Source: an uncultured Chitinophaga sp. (lineage in GTDB: Bacteria; Bacteroidota; Bacteroidia; Chitinophagales; Chitinophagaceae). From it: DNA of 64,000 bases. Below the pieces are notes generated by a model, which worked only from the letters and a program-made list of their open reading frames with translations, did not search any database and had not been told where the DNA came from. Shown piece by piece: positions 34,801 to 42,872 of the stretch. Both the position numbers and the translations under genes were made by a program. Where the stretch lies: positions 124,001 through 188,000 of the forward strand of contig NZ_CABHOU010000076.1 in the NCBI RefSeq assembly GCF_902168175.1. The letters run 5' to 3'. Numbering within the stretch: position 1 is the first letter of the stretch; every line of letters begins with the position of its first letter.

Positions 34801-37800
34801 GATGGGGGCACGGTGGTGCTGTTCCAGTTGTTGCCGTCAAATACTTCCCAGAGCGATGTAGCAACGGATGAAGTTCCCCAGTTGCCGCTGGCGGATGAAC
34901 GATAGTCGCCCGCTACTGTTTTAGGGATGTTGGCCGTCTGGAAATTCCATACGGTCCCGGTGGTGGTGCCGTTAATGTTCTTCGCATCGATGCGCCAGAA
35001 GTATTGTGTATTGGGCTCCAGGCCGGCAGGTATAAAGGTGGCGGAGGATGCTGGTACATCGCCCAGTTTTACCAGGTTGCCTGTGTCTGTACCAAGGTAT
35101 ACTTCATAAGTATCCGCATAATTGCCATTCCAGCTCATAGAAAATGCCTGGTTGTTCAGCATGATATTGCTGGTGCCATTCAGTGGGGAAGGTGTGGTAG
35201 TTGCGGAGGGGAGTGTGCCCGCTGCTGGCGTAGTAACCGAAGCGACGGTGTTATAGACCGACTCGCTTAGGGCGCTATGTGCTTTAATCCTGTAGTAGTA
35301 GGTGGTACCCGCCTGCAGGCCACCGTCGTTAAACGCGGTAACATTAGCGGCAGGATGGGCGATGTCCACGAAAGTCTCGTTGTCAATACTCCTTTCCAGG
35401 ATGAAATAATCTTCGTTGTCGGAGTTGTCTGTCCAGTTGCAGTTGATAGTACTTGCAACGCCTGCAGGCGCTACGGGTGCATTTAAACTAAGGGCGGATG
35501 GCGCCTCTACGAAGTTCGGACTTTGCACGGCCACTTCGCCCGTACCAGGTTTAAATACCCAAAGTAAATCAGGCCCCGGTGTAGCGGGAATAAATTGCGT
35601 AATGTTACCCTGCACCGCTCCGGCGGTATTGAATATTTTAAATTTATCGCCGGAAGCAGGTGTGCCGGTAAAGTTGATTTTAACCGTGCCGCCATACACC
35701 GCGTCTTTCGCGACGCTTATCACATCCCAGGTGTTGTTTGTTTTGTTGATGTCGATGCTCGTGATAGCGGTAGTTTCAAGCGTAAGGTTGTCTTTCAGCG
35801 TAAAGGTGCTGATAGAGCTATCGCCGGGTTCAAGTGTGCCTGCAACCGCTACTGCTGCTGCAATAGCGCCCTTGCCTGCTAATATCCCTTCTGCCTGCAC
35901 CGTTACGTTCGCAATACCGGAATTGGTGCCGTTTACGATCAGTTTTCCTTCTTCCACGGTTGTAGTGCCGGCGTAAGAGTTGTTACCGTTCAGTCGCCAT
36001 AACCCGGCGCCTGTTTTAACGATCGTAGTGGTGCCGCTGCCTTCAGAGGCATATCCATAAAGATGATTGTTGATAATGCCGTTAAAGGTTTCGTCGGTGC
36101 CGGCACCTCCTACAATATAAGTCGTAACGCCATTACCGAAGCTCGGAGATTTGGTGCCGCCACAGGAGAGGAATGTACCCGAATTGCCCGACAATCCTCC
36201 TATAGAAAATACGTTCTCATTGCTGTAGGCAGCAATTTTTGTATTACCGGTAGTCACAATACGGTTGTTCGGGAACCCGGCACTGTTGTCGATAGCCAGC
36301 AAGCTATAAGTATCTTCTGTGTTAATGCCATGGGCTACAAGCGTGCCGGAAAAATCGCTCCAGTCGCCCTGGATGATTTCACGCAAGTATGGAATGGTAT
36401 AGTGAAGGGTACCACCGCCGTGTACCGTCATGGATAAATTAGCGAGGCGATAAGGCTCAAAGCCATTGACGGTGCTATCATCTACATATAATTGAAGCGG
36501 GTAGTTTTCGTAGATCGTGGTACTGCCATTCGCGGTGCGGTAGGTGCCGTTGTGAAGGCGGAGTATGTTCGCGGTGCCTATCCCCCTGTTGTTGTCGATA
36601 ATGTTTCCTTCCTGGGTAGCGCTGCTCACAGGGTTTACTTCTAGTATGCCACCGGTGATAATCGTTTCCCCGGCATATGGGTTGGCATTTTTAAGAATCA
36701 GCTTACCAGCACCGGCTTTTATCAGGCCTCCATCGCCGGAGAGTACGCCATTAAATGTAACGGTAGCAGCACTGTTGCTGATATTGAACTCGCTGCTGTT
36801 ATCGAGTACGGCATTTCTGTCGGTGCTTGTTGTGGCGCCAGTATATAACCAGCTTCCACCTTTCCATACCCAGTTAAATCCATAGTTGGCAGATGCGCCT
36901 ATTGAACTGGGAGCGCCGCCGTTCGCGAGCGTGTTAAGTTCGATAGTGCCGCTATGTAATACGGTGGCACCTGTGTAGGTGTTCCTGGTAAGTAAAGAAA
37001 GTGCACCGCTGCCCGACTTGTTAACCGACTTCGTGCCGGTTATGTAACCCGCTCCGGAGAAGCTGTAGTTGGCGGCACTGTTGATCAACATATCCCCGGC
37101 GGCCATCGGTGCGGTGATGTTGATGGTGTTGCCCGCGCCATTAAAGGCAACGCTGCTGCTGTCTGTAAACGGGAGCGGCGTATTTGCGCTGTCACGCCAG
37201 TTTTGGGTAGTAAGGTCCCAGTCCTGACTGATGGCGCCTGTCCAGGTTAAGGCAGCTGCAAATGTGTTGGGATTTAATACCGGTACTTCAACCGGTTTTG
37301 CCTTTGCTATAAATTCATTGGAGTATCCGGATGTTCCACCTGCATTAAATGCCTTCACCCTGAATGTGTCCGATTCCTCCGGTTGCAGGCCGGTTATAGC
37401 AAAGTAGTTTTCATCGATGCCGGTAGCGCCGGTTTGCTGCCAGGTTCCATCCACCATTCTTTCCACCACATATCCCTGTTCTTTTTCCGTATAGTCGAGC
37501 CAGGAAATATAAACGGTGTTTTGGGTGGCGGAATCCTGTTTCAATTTCATAGGCGCCCGCAGGTAAGGTTGCGAGTTGTCGCCGGTAATGCTGTTAATAT
37601 AACGTTCAATATTCGTGTAGCCCGAGCTGTTGATAACCATGGCATCATCCGCAGATGGATTGGTGTCATTCAAGTTTTCCCATTCATCTGGCATGCCGTC
37701 GTTATCGGTATCAATGCGGGTGTTGCCGCTCCACAAATTCCAGGTTGTAGGCGCGCCAAACGGAAGAGTGTTTTCATTCGCGATCAGTTCTCCTTTTTTA

Positions 37801-38867
37801 CCGAAAGATGTTACTTCATTAATCACGTAATAATCTGCATAGTCACGGTAAGGCAAACTTGCGCCCACGGCCGGCAATACGGTATTGATCAACTCATTGG
37901 CAGGTGTCGTTGGCAGACTGGGATAAGGATAAGGGCTGGCCTGGAAATCGGGAGGGCCTACATATTCGCCCGGTGGAATTACATAAGGATTGAATACACC
38001 GTCGCGGTTGTTGTCAGAAATATTGCCCGAAGCATAAATATGATAATTCAGGTTACCCAGGTTGAAAGGAGCTACGCCCTTTGATGGCCCCTGTATAAAA
38101 CAGTTGTTGATGGCATTGGCGTAGGAGTGCCCTTCCGACTCTCCGCCCATAATATAAGCCCCGTCTTTCCAATTATAAATAATGTTGTTCACGTATTGGT
38201 TAATGCCTTTTATTTTGTTGTTACGCGTGCTGTTGTCTACATATAAATTCCGGTACAGCGTAACACTATCTACCTGCATTAACCCGCCGGCAGAGTGGGT
38301 GAGCAGTCCCTGCGAGATAATACTGTTCTGGATCGTAATGTTTTTGGCGGTAGCCGCGTTGATGGAAAAGTTTTCATCCCTGCCCCATGATACAGAGCAA
38401 TGATCGAAAATGATATTCTGCCCATCTGCCAAACCATTGGCGTCTTTACCGGCGTCGCCTACAATGCCCATACGTATGCGCATGTACCGGCAAATGGTAT
38501 TGTCGGCCCCGGAAAAGCTCCAGCCGTTTCCATATACCGTAATCCCTTCGCCCGGCGCAGTTTGCCCGGCAATATAGATGTTGCGTGATACCACGATGCG
38601 CGAAGTGATCCTGATCACGCCCGCCACATCAAACACAACGATCCTGTCAGGCGCGCTTACTGCATCACGCAGAGAGCCTGCGCCCGCATTGTTCAGGTTT
38701 GTTACATGATAAACAGTACCGTTACGCCCGCCGGTGGCGTATCTGCCAAAACCTTCCGCACCGGGGAAAGCCAGTGTTTGCGCATGAATGGGGATGTCGG
38801 ACAAGGTAGAAAATATCAGGATGAATAAAGACAGGTATGCCCGTCTGAAAGTGTAGCGTTTTTTCAT
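31848..38867 (-). CDS. Giant secreted protein: pectate-lyase-like, autotransporter repeats, FnIII, T9SS sorting domain
   Basis: About 2339 residues from the Met at 38867 (MKKRYTFRRAYLS), with a signal peptide ending IHAQ; an upstream Met at 38924 is possible. Residues about 31-380 resemble a PL1-type parallel beta-helix pectate lyase (AFPGAEGFGRYATGG, GSLRDAVS, IIFDHCSVSWG). A DTDNDGMPDEWE calcium-type loop (about 384) and a FnIII domain follow. Autotransporter-type beta-strand repeats run from about 540 to 1100 (KAGAGKLILKN, KTGAGLWRLNG). Further FnIII-like domains (about 1122-1315), a G8-like/beta-helical part (about 1317-1750), and Ig/HYR-like domains follow. The end (about 2262-2339, LAPNPTATHTN to VKLVKQ) is a T9SS type A sorting domain. 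It is likely a surface pectin-binding or pectin-degrading protein. Confidence 0.88.
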   Translation of the reverse strand: MKKRYTFRRAYLSLFILIFSTLSDIPIHAQTLAFPGAEGFGRYATGGRNGTVYHVTNLNNAGAGSLRDAVSAPDRIVVFDVAGVIRITSRIVVSRNIYIAGQTAPGEGITVYGNGWSFSGADNTICRYMRIRMGIVGDAGKDANGLADGQNIIFDHCSVSWGRDENFSINAATAKNITIQNSIISQGLLTHSAGGLMQVDSVTLYRNLYVDNSTRNNKIKGINQYVNNIIYNWKDGAYIMGGESEGHSYANAINNCFIQGPSKGVAPFNLGNLNYHIYASGNISDNNRDGVFNPYVIPPGEYVGPPDFQASPYPYPSLPTTPANELINTVLPAVGASLPYRDYADYYVINEVTSFGKKGELIANENTLPFGAPTTWNLWSGNTRIDTDNDGMPDEWENLNDTNPSADDAMVINSSGYTNIERYINSITGDNSQPYLRAPMKLKQDSATQNTVYISWLDYTEKEQGYVVERMVDGTWQQTGATGIDENYFAITGLQPEESDTFRVKAFNAGGTSGYSNEFIAKAKPVEVPVLNPNTFAAALTWTGAISQDWDLTTQNWRDSANTPLPFTDSSSVAFNGAGNTINITAPMAAGDMLINSAANYSFSGAGYITGTKSVNKSGSGALSLLTRNTYTGATVLHSGTIELNTLANGGAPSSIGASANYGFNWVWKGGSWLYTGATTSTDRNAVLDNSSEFNISNSAATVTFNGVLSGDGGLIKAGAGKLILKNANPYAGETIITGGILEVNPVSSATQEGNIIDNNRGIGTANILRLHNGTYRTANGSTTIYENYPLQLYVDDSTVNGFEPYRLANLSMTVHGGGTLHYTIPYLREIIQGDWSDFSGTLVAHGINTEDTYSLLAIDNSAGFPNNRIVTTGNTKIAAYSNENVFSIGGLSGNSGTFLSCGGTKSPSFGNGVTTYIVGGAGTDETFNGIINNHLYGYASEGSGTTTIVKTGAGLWRLNGNNSYAGTTTVEEGKLIVNGTNSGIANVTVQAEGILAGKGAIAAAVAVAGTLEPGDSSISTFTLKDNLTLETTAITSIDINKTNNTWDVISVAKDAVYGGTVKINFTGTPASGDKFKIFNTAGAVQGNITQFIPATPGPDLLWVFKPGTGEVAVQSPNFVEAPSALSLNAPVAPAGVASTINCNWTDNSDNEDYFILERSIDNETFVDIAHPAANVTAFNDGGLQAGTTYYYRIKAHSALSESVYNTVASVTTPAAGTLPSATTTPSPLNGTSNIMLNNQAFSMSWNGNYADTYEVYLGTDTGNLVKLGDVPASSATFIPAGLEPNTQYFWRIDAKNINGTTTGTVWNFQTANIPKTVAGDYRSSASGNWGTSSVATSLWEVFDGNNWNSTTVPPSGSVSTVTIKTGHTVALNATTAVNNLVVENGGALISGTSDGGSGTAAARNLRVISSVNNFGTVGSSATSANRVNFEGYRANGKIFITGTNTFYLNTFTVNGQAKTVEVVIDANLNLASYMRAHYSTSTTLPWTTDSQNDDNITITINEEKTVTMGSSGYLQAGSSPTTNTIGEFGNYTFNINGTLDMRSTGTSCIVGHATLGSTTTININGRWLMGNAIRFITSATTPSAGTVALNIGKDGIADAGARTIGSSNTATNLVVTNNNFTPGVYFNIEGDGQLKTRVATSAVTYHIGAGNVYSPVRLTNAGTADVIGVGVKPSADLPVTDTTRIVKRQYNILPTTAGVTNLTAGFGWLPVSQAANLTTSGALVQGRYSNHSWIETPATISGAGTYASPYYATAAGHTTFGSFVVGQSGAIKDLEAPIARAKDVEVTLRLDGTASISAAQVNDSSSDNSGQVTLEVSPAHFTTADVGTDTVTLTVTDATGNAAIAKALVTVKKRAVTITYSGDSTEQYSDQQALAAILTDQETGTVLAGKTIHFDLGNQTVNATTDASGKATATLIVSQSPATYTLSPVFDGDPLFLAAADSTSFTILPEDARMYYSGSTFAGTGTGSASTVTLTATIRDITAEANAADPFAGDIRNATVTFIDRATNTAIATVPVTLVNAGDPRIGTATYNWNVELGANNAREFTIGVVAGGAYQRNASEENTIVTVARSVSDFVSGGGFVQLSRSAGTKAGDAGSKNNFGFHVRYNKNTKKLEGSFNTIIRRTEANGIRVYQVKGNVPTLLTATPALGLIPAKALFTGKAVVTDITNPLVPVLVDETATMFVEMSDRGASGSNDAIAISVRNKYGSLWFASNWYTIINAEQVLSGGNVSVNSGFTLVLPGLSSAPEQTMADSDDSQMSVTLAPNPTATHTNVVVKANPNNGSLLINVYDLTGNLVEAKKVIPTGTAIEIGRNYKAGLYLVVVNQGGVQQTVKLVKQ

Positions 38868-38948
38868 GGAATTACAATAATAACGTGATGAATTTTCAAT
38901 CGTGGATTCAGGCTTGCTGGCCATTTTTGGGCAATACTATTCCTGCTC

Positions 38949-38972
38949 CTGCCTCAAGGTTGTATGAGGCAG
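38949..38972. repeat. Inverted repeat upstream of the giant gene
   Basis: CTGCCTCA (38949-38956) and TGAGGCAG (38965-38972) are perfect arms with an 8-base loop. It lies about 80 bases before the ATG in a 310-base gap (38868-39177) and could be an operator or a leader hairpin. Nothing else is recognised in that gap apart from the cupin terminator. Confidence 0.45.
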
Positions 38973-39127
38973 AAATACGTGTATGACGAATTTTAGATTT
39001 ATAGTTTAATTTAGAACGACGGTGGGGAATCTCTGTCCTGTACTATCCTGAAATAGCAACGCATTATCGATTAAGCAGGATGATATTGGTTTTTATTGGG
39101 TGGGGATAGATGTTTTCCAGGGCGTTT

Positions 39128-39164
39128 AAAGAAAAACAGCCGCACAAAATACTTGTACAGCTGT
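39128..39164 (-). terminator. Terminator of the cupin/ADH operon
   Basis: On the minus strand a 12-bp stem with G-U pairs (39164-39153 with 39147-39136) and a 5-base loop is followed by the run TTTTTCTTT (39136-39128). It lies 14 bases after the cupin stop codon. Confidence 0.82.
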
Positions 39165-39177
39165 CATTTATCGTCAT

Positions 39178-39573
39178 CTACTTTTTATACTGCTCATCCG
39201 TTACCTGCTCCATCCAATCCACTACTTTGCCATTCAAATTCTCCTGAATGGCAATGTGCGTCATCCCGTTAGTGGGAGTGGCGCCGTGCCAGTGTTTTTC
39301 ATCTGGCTCAAACCAGATGACATCGCCGGGATAAATGTTTTCAATGGGGCCACCTTCACGCTGTACCCAGCCACAGCCGGCGGTAACGATCAATGTTTGA
39401 CCGAGCGGATGTGTGTGCCAGGCCGTTCTGGCGCCAGGCTCAAAGGTTACACTGGCGGATGCGGCGCGCCTGGCGTCGTTGGGGTCAAAGAGCGGATCGA
39501 TCCTGACCGCCCCGGTAAACCAATCCTCCGGGCCTTTGCCGGAAGGTTTGGTGCCGACTCTTGTAATTTGCAT
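39178..39573 (-). CDS. Cupin-domain protein, cytoplasmic
   Basis: A 131-residue single-cupin protein. Motif 1 reads FEPGARTAWHTHPLGQTLIVTAG, and motif 2 includes PGDVIWFEPDEKHWHGA, supplying the usual His/Glu metal ligands. Close relatives are annotated as carboxymuconolactone-type or (R)-mandelonitrile-lyase-like cupins; the reaction here is not known. No signal peptide is present. It is a paralogue of the lipoprotein cupin at 40806, sharing WxxxVTDxxY at the end. It is probably the last gene of the AraC-boxed operon. Confidence 0.85.
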   Translation of the reverse strand: MQITRVGTKPSGKGPEDWFTGAVRIDPLFDPNDARRAASASVTFEPGARTAWHTHPLGQTLIVTAGCGWVQREGGPIENIYPGDVIWFEPDEKHWHGATPTNGMTHIAIQENLNGKVVDWMEQVTDEQYKK

Positions 39574-39618
39574 GATGAATGTTGTTTGTTATAAGATTAA
39601 ATGTACTGTTATTATGTG

Positions 39619-40797
39619 TTAAATGGTGGATGCGTCAATCACATACCGATATCTTGCTTCTTTGTTTAAAACTTTAGTCCAGGCTTCATTTACGGCCGCT
39701 GCTTTAATTACCTGGATTTGCGGAAGCACTTTATTGTCGGCACAGTAGTGCACTACCTCCTGTGTTTCGGGTATACCGCCTATCAGTGACGCGTTGAAAT
39801 TAACCCGTGTATTAGCCAGTCCGATATTGCTCAGCATTAACTCGAAGCCAACAGGCATGCCTACCTGGGTATAAAAGCCGCCGGGTTTTACTACTGAAGA
39901 ATAGGCCGCAACGTCATATTGTACAGGTATGGTGGAAATCATATAGTTCAGCATTTTTTTGTAGAGCTGAAGTTTGGCGGGGTTATCGACTATGATCACT
40001 TCTTTTGCACCAAATGCGAGGATATCCTTTACCTTATCGGGAGATGTGGTAAACGCGTACACTTCTGCACCCTTTGATACGGCAAGTTTCACCGCCAGGT
40101 GACCCAGTCCGCCGATGCCTGCAACCCCAACCTTATCGCCAATCTTAAAATCTGCTTTCATCAACGGGGAGTAAGTGGTAATGCCGGCGCAAAGCAGTGG
40201 GGCGGCTTCCTGCAGACTGATGTGCGCGGGGATATGTACGGCAAAATGGTCTCTTACAACGATATTGGTAGCGTATCCACCCTGGCTGATGCCCGAAGGC
40301 GAGGTGGCATCGGGCGCACCGTAGGTGAAGAGCGTTTTGCCGTTGTCGCAATAGTGTTCTTCGCCGTGTTTGCAACTGTCACATTCCATGCAACTGTCTA
40401 CCATACAACCAACACCGGCCCTGTCGCCCACTTTAAATTTTGTTACATTCCTGCCTACTGCCGCCACAATTCCTGCGATCTCATGTCCCGGCACCTGTGG
40501 ATACTGCTGTTTGCCCCAGTCCCCTTTCATTTGATGAATGTCGGAATGGCATATAGAAGCGTATTTAATATCGATAAGAATATCGTTATCCCCGATCGGG
40601 CGGCGATCAAATTCCCACAGACTGAGTTTACCGGAAGCATCTTTTGCCGCGTAACCTTTCGATTTTATGTTGTTGCTCATTGTTGTCAAGCTATTTCTTT
40701 GTGAGAAAATGGATAAGGGGCTGGCGAGCATCAGGCCGGTGCCGGCGAGAGAAGCCTGCTGAATGAATTTTCTTCTGGATGTATTGGATTGTTTCAT
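39619..40797 (-). CDS. Zinc-dependent alcohol dehydrogenase with Tat signal peptide
   Basis: About 392 residues from the Met at 40797 (MKQSNTSRRKFIQQ); the Met at 40803 is an equal choice. A twin-arginine signal (SRRKFIQQASLAGTGLMLASP) precedes a complete medium-chain zinc dehydrogenase of the cinnamyl-alcohol/YahK type. Landmarks are the catalytic zinc ligands CHSD and PGHE, the structural zinc cysteines CMECDSCKHGEEHYC, and the NADP-binding GIGGLGHLAVK. Export of a nicotinamide-dependent enzyme is odd, although Tat moves folded proteins with cofactor. It starts 2-8 bases after the lipoprotein cupin gene. Confidence 0.87.
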   Translation of the reverse strand: MKQSNTSRRKFIQQASLAGTGLMLASPLSIFSQRNSLTTMSNNIKSKGYAAKDASGKLSLWEFDRRPIGDNDILIDIKYASICHSDIHQMKGDWGKQQYPQVPGHEIAGIVAAVGRNVTKFKVGDRAGVGCMVDSCMECDSCKHGEEHYCDNGKTLFTYGAPDATSPSGISQGGYATNIVVRDHFAVHIPAHISLQEAAPLLCAGITTYSPLMKADFKIGDKVGVAGIGGLGHLAVKLAVSKGAEVYAFTTSPDKVKDILAFGAKEVIIVDNPAKLQLYKKMLNYMISTIPVQYDVAAYSSVVKPGGFYTQVGMPVGFELMLSNIGLANTRVNFNASLIGGIPETQEVVHYCADNKVLPQIQVIKAAAVNEAWTKVLNKEARYRYVIDASTI

Positions 40798-40805
40798 GGT
40801 CATTA

Positions 40806-41276
40806 TCAGTTTTTGTTGTTGTATACGGAGTCGGTTACCGGCTCTTTCCAATCCACGATGCCTTTTTCAACGTTAGGCACAATGTACATTTGCTGCATGC
40901 CGGTGTCCGCGCTCGCGCCATGCCAATGCAATATGTTGGGAGGGCATTTTACCACATCACCTTTTCTTATTGTTTGCCTTGGCTGTCCCTCTAACTGGTG
41001 ATAACCCACACCATCTGTGATTATGAGTATCTGTCCGGCAGGATGGATGTGCCAGTTGCTTCTTGCGCCTGGTTCGAAGTATACATTGCCCACCAGTGTG
41101 CTATAAGTGCTGTCTGCGGCAACGAGGCCCGTATTCCAGGCCTTACCGGTAAAGTTGGCAGCAGGTCCCGCTTCTCCTTTGGGGAAAATGCCATTTGCGA
41201 CGGTAGGGGCGGCAGGTTCTTTGCAGGCGGTAATCACCATGAATGAGAGGAGAAGTGTTTTTATCATACCATTCAT
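40806..41276 (-). CDS. Cupin-domain lipoprotein
   Basis: About 156 residues from the Met at 41276 (MNGMIKTLLLSF); Mets at 41282 and 41267 are alternatives. The signal ends in a VITAC lipobox. The cupin fold shows FEPGARSNWHIHPAGQILIITDG and KGDVVKCPPNILHWHGA, with metal-binding histidines intact. It is a paralogue of the cytoplasmic cupin at 39178. It is probably attached to a membrane in the periplasm and encoded in one operon with the Tat-signal dehydrogenase. Confidence 0.82.
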   Translation of the reverse strand: MNGMIKTLLLSFMVITACKEPAAPTVANGIFPKGEAGPAANFTGKAWNTGLVAADSTYSTLVGNVYFEPGARSNWHIHPAGQILIITDGVGYHQLEGQPRQTIRKGDVVKCPPNILHWHGASADTGMQQMYIVPNVEKGIVDWKEPVTDSVYNNKN

Positions 41277-41287
41277 AAACATATATT

Positions 41288-41851
41288 TTAGATAGATTTA
41301 ATAATCCTGGCAGGCACGCCACCCGCAATAGTATTGTCGGGCACATCCTTGTTAACAACGGCTCCGGCTGCCACAATTGAATTTTCACCAATTGTTACAC
41401 CGGGTAAGATTGTTGCACCTGCGCCTATCCAGGCATTTCTTTTAATCACTATCGGGTGAGATATTGTGGCTCGCCGCGCGGCAGGGTCTGTAGGATGGTT
41501 GGTGGTGATCAAATTCACTTTCGGGCCGATCAGCACATTGTCTTCAAGTGTGATGCCGCCACGGTCCATAAAGGTGCAGGCGTGGTTCACAAATACGTTC
41601 TTCCCAATAAAGATATTCTCTCCGAAATCGCTGTAAAATGGCGGGATCAGGAAGAAAGTATCGTCTACAGGGCGACCGGTCAATTTATTGAATATCGCCC
41701 TGATTAATTCCAGATCATCGGTTACCAGGTTGTTCAGTTCGGCTGTAGTCCGCATGGCCTTCCTGATAATATCGAAAAGCTGTGGATAGTCCGGATCGTT
41801 CAGGGGGATTGTTTCGCCTGTTTTATCTCGCTCAAAAATAGTTTTACTCAT
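41288..41851 (-). CDS. Maltose/galactoside O-acetyltransferase-like LbH protein
   Basis: About 187 residues from the Met at 41851 (MSKTIFERDKTGE). An N-terminal Mac-type domain is followed by a left-handed beta helix of hexapeptide repeats. It has the motif FVNHACTFMD, LIGPKVNLITTNHP with the catalytic His, and a C-terminal AGGVPARIIKSI. It transfers acetyl from acetyl-CoA to a sugar or similar hydroxyl group. It leads the operon with the two cupins and the exported dehydrogenase, behind a copy of the AraC-type element at 41898-41935. Confidence 0.9.
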   Translation of the reverse strand: MSKTIFERDKTGETIPLNDPDYPQLFDIIRKAMRTTAELNNLVTDDLELIRAIFNKLTGRPVDDTFFLIPPFYSDFGENIFIGKNVFVNHACTFMDRGGITLEDNVLIGPKVNLITTNHPTDPAARRATISHPIVIKRNAWIGAGATILPGVTIGENSIVAAGAVVNKDVPDNTIAGGVPARIIKSI

Positions 41852-41867
41852 ATAGTAATCATTAATA

Positions 41868-41935
41868 CAAAGTTCCAGCATTAATTAAGGGGAAGGTTAA
41901 CGATTATCACACCATTCATTAAGAATTTCAAACCT
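41868..41935 (-). promoter_or_regulatory. AraC-type operator copy 1 with -7 element
   Basis: The 38-base element at 41898-41935 matches the one at 45004-45041 at 34 of 38 positions: the first 12 (TAACGATTATCA) and last 18 (ATTAAGAATTTCAAACCT) are identical. On the minus strand GAACTTTG (41875-41868) is a -7-like box 23 bases away. Confidence 0.7.
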
Positions 41936-42110
41936 ACAGGCAGTTTGTACGGTGAGGTTTATAGAGGTTATGGTTGAAGAGATCGTTTTCCAGTAGGGGC
42001 TTAGAATAGATGCCTGTCTTAAAAGGGAGGTAAGTTTTTATTGCTGTTTCAGTTTGGACGATAAAGAATCTTTGCGATGGTTTTTTACAATATGGAAGGC
42101 AGATGGCTTT

Positions 42111-42848
42111 TTATCTGTCCGGGAAGCTTATTCCCGTAACTTCCCTACACACTTCCAGGAAGTGCTCCTGCAATTGCAGATCGTCTGCTCCGGTATGATA
42201 GGACTGTTCTTCACGATGAAAGAAATATTTGCCCGACACATTTGCTTCCTTGCCTTTGCCATCTGCCAGCCAAACCTGTGTTTCAAAGCCTTTTTGAAGG
42301 TCGTCCGGTGCGCCTGCTCCGCCCATCTTTGTAGGTACCCATCCGGGATCAACGGCGTTCGCGTAAACGGCAGGCCATTTGCGGGCCACGGCTTTGCACA
42401 ACATTAGAACGTGCAGTTTGGTATCAGAATAACTAATGCGGTTAATGTTGTTTTTGATATCGGAAGAGTTTGCGTGCCCTCCCAGGTGCATTCCCGAACT
42501 GAGGTAGATGAGGCGGCGGGGCATCTTTATCAGTGAGGTCAGGATGTAGGGCGCCAGCGTATTTACTGCGAGCAGTTGCGCCGCTGGCGCCTGGTAAACC
42601 CCGGCATTATGGATCACGACATCAAACGGCCCCATCCCGTTCACTTCGGCGGCCAGCCTTTTCGTAGCTTCCGGCTCGCACAGGTCGGCGAGTAATACCG
42701 CTTTTGCGCCCGGTGTTGCGTTCAGCGCCTCTTTGCCTCGGGCTTCATTCCTCGCATGCAGCACCACCTCGTGCCCTTTGCTGATTAATGACTGTCCGGT
42801 AAATTGTCCCAGCCCTGCTGCCGATCCCGTGATAAATATCCGTGCCAT
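42111..42848 (-). CDS. Short-chain dehydrogenase/reductase
   Basis: A 245-residue SDR. It has the N-terminal NAD(P) motif TGSAAGLGQ, HNAGVYQ, the catalytic Ser in LIYLSSGMH and the YSDTK active-site Tyr/Lys. It is predicted to be a cytoplasmic NAD(P)-dependent oxidoreductase of unknown substrate. It lies 24 bases after the alcohol dehydrogenase gene, so the AraC regulator, ADH and SDR genes probably form one transcript. Confidence 0.9.
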   Translation of the reverse strand: MARIFITGSAAGLGQFTGQSLISKGHEVVLHARNEARGKEALNATPGAKAVLLADLCEPEATKRLAAEVNGMGPFDVVIHNAGVYQAPAAQLLAVNTLAPYILTSLIKMPRRLIYLSSGMHLGGHANSSDIKNNINRISYSDTKLHVLMLCKAVARKWPAVYANAVDPGWVPTKMGGAGAPDDLQKGFETQVWLADGKGKEANVSGKYFFHREEQSYHTGADDLQLQEHFLEVCREVTGISFPDR

Positions 42849-42872
42849 AATGCGTTAATGTATATCTTAAAC

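Noticed and set aside
37383..38084. A 233-codon open frame antisense to the giant secreted protein
   Set aside because: It lies wholly inside the pectate-lyase/FnIII part of the real gene and its translation has no recognisable domain or start signal.
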